NCBI RefSeq assembly: GCF_014634805.1 | Contig: NZ_BMBS01000003.1 | Location: 1 to 64,000 of the forward strand | DNA from: Leuconostoc falkenbergense | GTDB taxonomy: Bacteria > Bacillota > Bacilli > Lactobacillales > Lactobacillaceae | Reading direction: 5' to 3' | DNA length: 64,000 bases | Position numbers and translations under genes: made by a program | Notes under the pieces: generated by a model | Databases searched by the model: none | What the model saw: the letters and a program-made list of their open reading frames with translations, nothing else | What the model was told of the DNA's origin: nothing | Part shown: in pieces, positions 62,665 to 64,000 of the stretch | Layout: the number at the start of each line of letters is the position of its first letter | Position numbering within the stretch: the stretch's first letter is position 1

Positions 62665-62928
62665 ATGGACAATGACACACGTCACACAAGTGATTTGAAA
62701 CAAATCTTAAACCGACTCAGAGCGATGATCGATTCAACCGATAATGCCGTTCAAACGCGTCGCTTTGATGCATTTGGCATTGAGGCACTACAAGTTACTT
62801 ATGACCAATTAACGCAAATATGGACTGTTCGAGAACATCGAGAGGTGCGACAATTCCAATTTGATGATATCGACCTCGTAGCGATTGAAATTTACGATGT
62901 GCTACATGATTTCAAACTAATTTATTAG
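62665..62928 (+). CDS. YkuJ/DUF1797 family protein
   Basis: The 87-residue cytosolic protein has a C-terminal FQFDDIDLVAIEIYDVLHD motif, which matches the DUF1797 (YkuJ) pattern YxFDNIDMVSIEIFELL as remembered. The N-terminal half is a helix with Asp/Arg/Asn. Function unknown. GTGAGG precedes the ATG, four bases after the flippase stop; it is part of the cluster before ltaS. Confidence 0.8.
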   Translation: MDNDTRHTSDLKQILNRLRAMIDSTDNAVQTRRFDAFGIEALQVTYDQLTQIWTVREHREVRQFQFDDIDLVAIEIYDVLHDFKLIY

Positions 62929-62977
62929 GAGAGCACCAAGCAATTTTCTTAATTTAGCAAGGAGTGCGTTGACGACA

Positions 62978-64000
62978 ATGAAACGTTTATTAAAATTAAT
63001 TTCTAGTCCTAAAACATGGTGGCGACAAATAAAACGTACGATGGATACATCGGCACCAATTGTTTGGTTTTTTATTCTGAATGTGATGTTGGTTTGGCTG
63101 AAAATGTTTGCCGAATATCATATGAACTTTAACTTAGGGGCGGAAGGCGCAACACAGCAATTTTTGTTGTTTCTAAATCCAATTCCAACGGCTATTATAT
63201 TTATTAGTATCGCCCTATATTTTCGTGGTGCATTGAGTTACTGGTTGGCGATTATTTTCAACTTAATTCAATCTGTTTGGCTGTTTGCAAACATGCTGTA
63301 CTATCGAGAATTTTCTGATTTTCTATCGATGGGTATTTTAGGATCAGGGAGTTCGACCGGTAATAACTTGGGCAAATCTATCGCTGCGATTATTCATTGG
63401 ACCGATTATTTGGTTTTCATAGACATCATTATTTTGATTGCTCTGGTTGTTTTTAAGCAGTTAACAATTGACCGCAAAGGTGTTCAGAAAAAATTTGCTA
63501 TTTTGACAACATTGTTTGGTGTGATTTTAATGTTTGTTGACTATGGTATTGCATCGACGAACCGTTCAGGATTGTTGACGCGTTCGTTTGATAATAATTA
63601 CATTGTTAAATATCTTGGGTTGAATGAGTATGTTGTGTTCAATGCAGTTCAAACTTATAATCAAACAGAAAGTCGGAAGCGTGCTAAACCAACCGATTTG
63701 GCTAAAGTTAAAAAATTTGTTGCAACACAAAAATTGCCAGATAATATTCAATACTATGGTACACAAAAAGGCAAAAATGTTTTTATGATTCACTTGGAAT
63801 CATTCCAACAATTTTTGATTGATTATAAAGTTGACGGTCAAGAAGTAACGCCTAATTTAAATAAGTTTTATCATGACCAAAATACGTTGAGCTTTGATAA
63901 TTTTTATAATCAAGTGGGGCAAGGTAAAACTTCTGATGCTGAAATGATGCAGGAAAATTCATTGTTTGGCTTAGCAACTGGTTCAGCAATGGTTAAATAT
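62978..64000 (+). CDS. ltaS: Lipoteichoic acid synthase LtaS (3'-truncated by window end)
   Basis: 341 codons are present and the frame is open to the last base. Four or five N-terminal helices (about 22-45, 60-90, 95-125, 145-165, 185-205), then the extracellular sulfatase-fold domain begins: VFMIHLESFQQF near 275, VTPNLNKF, and GQGKTSDAEM where the active-site threonine lies. RYYREFSDF-like (MLYYREFSDF) is typical of LtaS. It polymerises glycerol-phosphate from phosphatidylglycerol onto the glycolipid made by LafA/LafB. The ATG at 62978 has AAGGAG 17 bases upstream, slightly long; an alternative TTG at 62969 lies nearer. Confidence 0.93.
   Translation, partial: MKRLLKLISSPKTWWRQIKRTMDTSAPIVWFFILNVMLVWLKMFAEYHMNFNLGAEGATQQFLLFLNPIPTAIIFISIALYFRGALSYWLAIIFNLIQSVWLFANMLYYREFSDFLSMGILGSGSSTGNNLGKSIAAIIHWTDYLVFIDIIILIALVVFKQLTIDRKGVQKKFAILTTLFGVILMFVDYGIASTNRSGLLTRSFDNNYIVKYLGLNEYVVFNAVQTYNQTESRKRAKPTDLAKVKKFVATQKLPDNIQYYGTQKGKNVFMIHLESFQQFLIDYKVDGQEVTPNLNKFYHDQNTLSFDNFYNQVGQGKTSDAEMMQENSLFGLATGSAMVKY

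Overview
The window looks like chromosomal DNA of a low-to-moderate GC lactic acid bacterium of the Leuconostocaceae, most likely Leuconostoc. This is an inference from the gene set (rsmG-parA-parB near an origin-type cluster, a BusR/BusA osmolyte system, WxL and KxYKxGKxW surface proteins, a LafA/LafB/LtaS glycolipid-lipoteichoic acid cluster) and not from a marker gene. I found no rRNA, tRNA or CRISPR array.

Layout. 1-2.7 kb: the last codons of an IS30-type transposase, a BspA-like leucine-rich surface protein with a C-terminal WxL domain, and a small hypothetical gene. 2.9-5.9 kb: an oligopeptide-binding protein gene whose last 97 bp recur as a perfect direct repeat about 1 kb downstream, with a short-chain dehydrogenase gene between the copies; then a likely orphan small RNA on the minus strand. 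5.9-11.4 kb: nucleoside hydrolase, rsmG, parA, parB, DUF951, ychF and a DUF1129 membrane protein. 11.4-14.5 kb: a VanRS-like two-component system overlapping a D-Ala-D-Ala carboxypeptidase. 14.5-16.8 kb: nagB behind two NagR-type operators, and pgi behind a perfect cre box. 16.9-21.4 kb: a 1.5k-residue repetitive wall-anchored protein.

21.8-27.0 kb is one operon that reads best as 2-deoxyribose/nucleoside catabolism (FucP-type permease, DUF4432 epimerase, deoxyribokinase-like kinase, deoB, deoD). 27.0-30.8 kb is the c-di-AMP-responsive BusR regulator divergent from the BusAA-BusAB glycine betaine importer. 31.0-32.6 kb holds a small membrane protein and a processive GT2 glycosyltransferase. 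33.0-35.6 kb is a calcium-type P-type ATPase gene with an in-frame stop. 35.7-39.6 kb (minus strand) is an amidase and an ABC-2 exporter whose ATPase gene is frameshifted.

40.1-49.8 kb is an accessory surface-protein island: a frameshifted DUF916/DUF3324 WxL-interacting protein, an L-type-lectin/MucBP-like protein, an Mga-like regulator, a Cna-B protein with an LPxTS sorting signal, a WxL protein, and a four-gene cassette of unfamiliar proteins ending in a LecB (PA-IIL)-like calcium lectin. This cassette is the best candidate for an undescribed system.

49.9-64 kb: tgt (encoding an enzyme with no cysteine and no zinc site), yajC, an alpha/beta hydrolase, mprF, an HD hydrolase, a phosphoglycerate mutase-like phosphatase, an in-frame MFS-ABC gene chimera, the partner ABC exporter half, and a lafA-lafB-flippase-ykuJ-ltaS cluster for glycolipid and lipoteichoic acid synthesis, with ltaS running off the window. 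The MprF, Laf, LtaS, Dac and surface-protein genes together give a strong cell-envelope theme. Four genes are visibly broken or chimeric (P-type ATPase, ABC ATPase, DUF916 protein, MFS-ABC), so either the strain is losing accessory transport functions or some of these sites are assembly errors.
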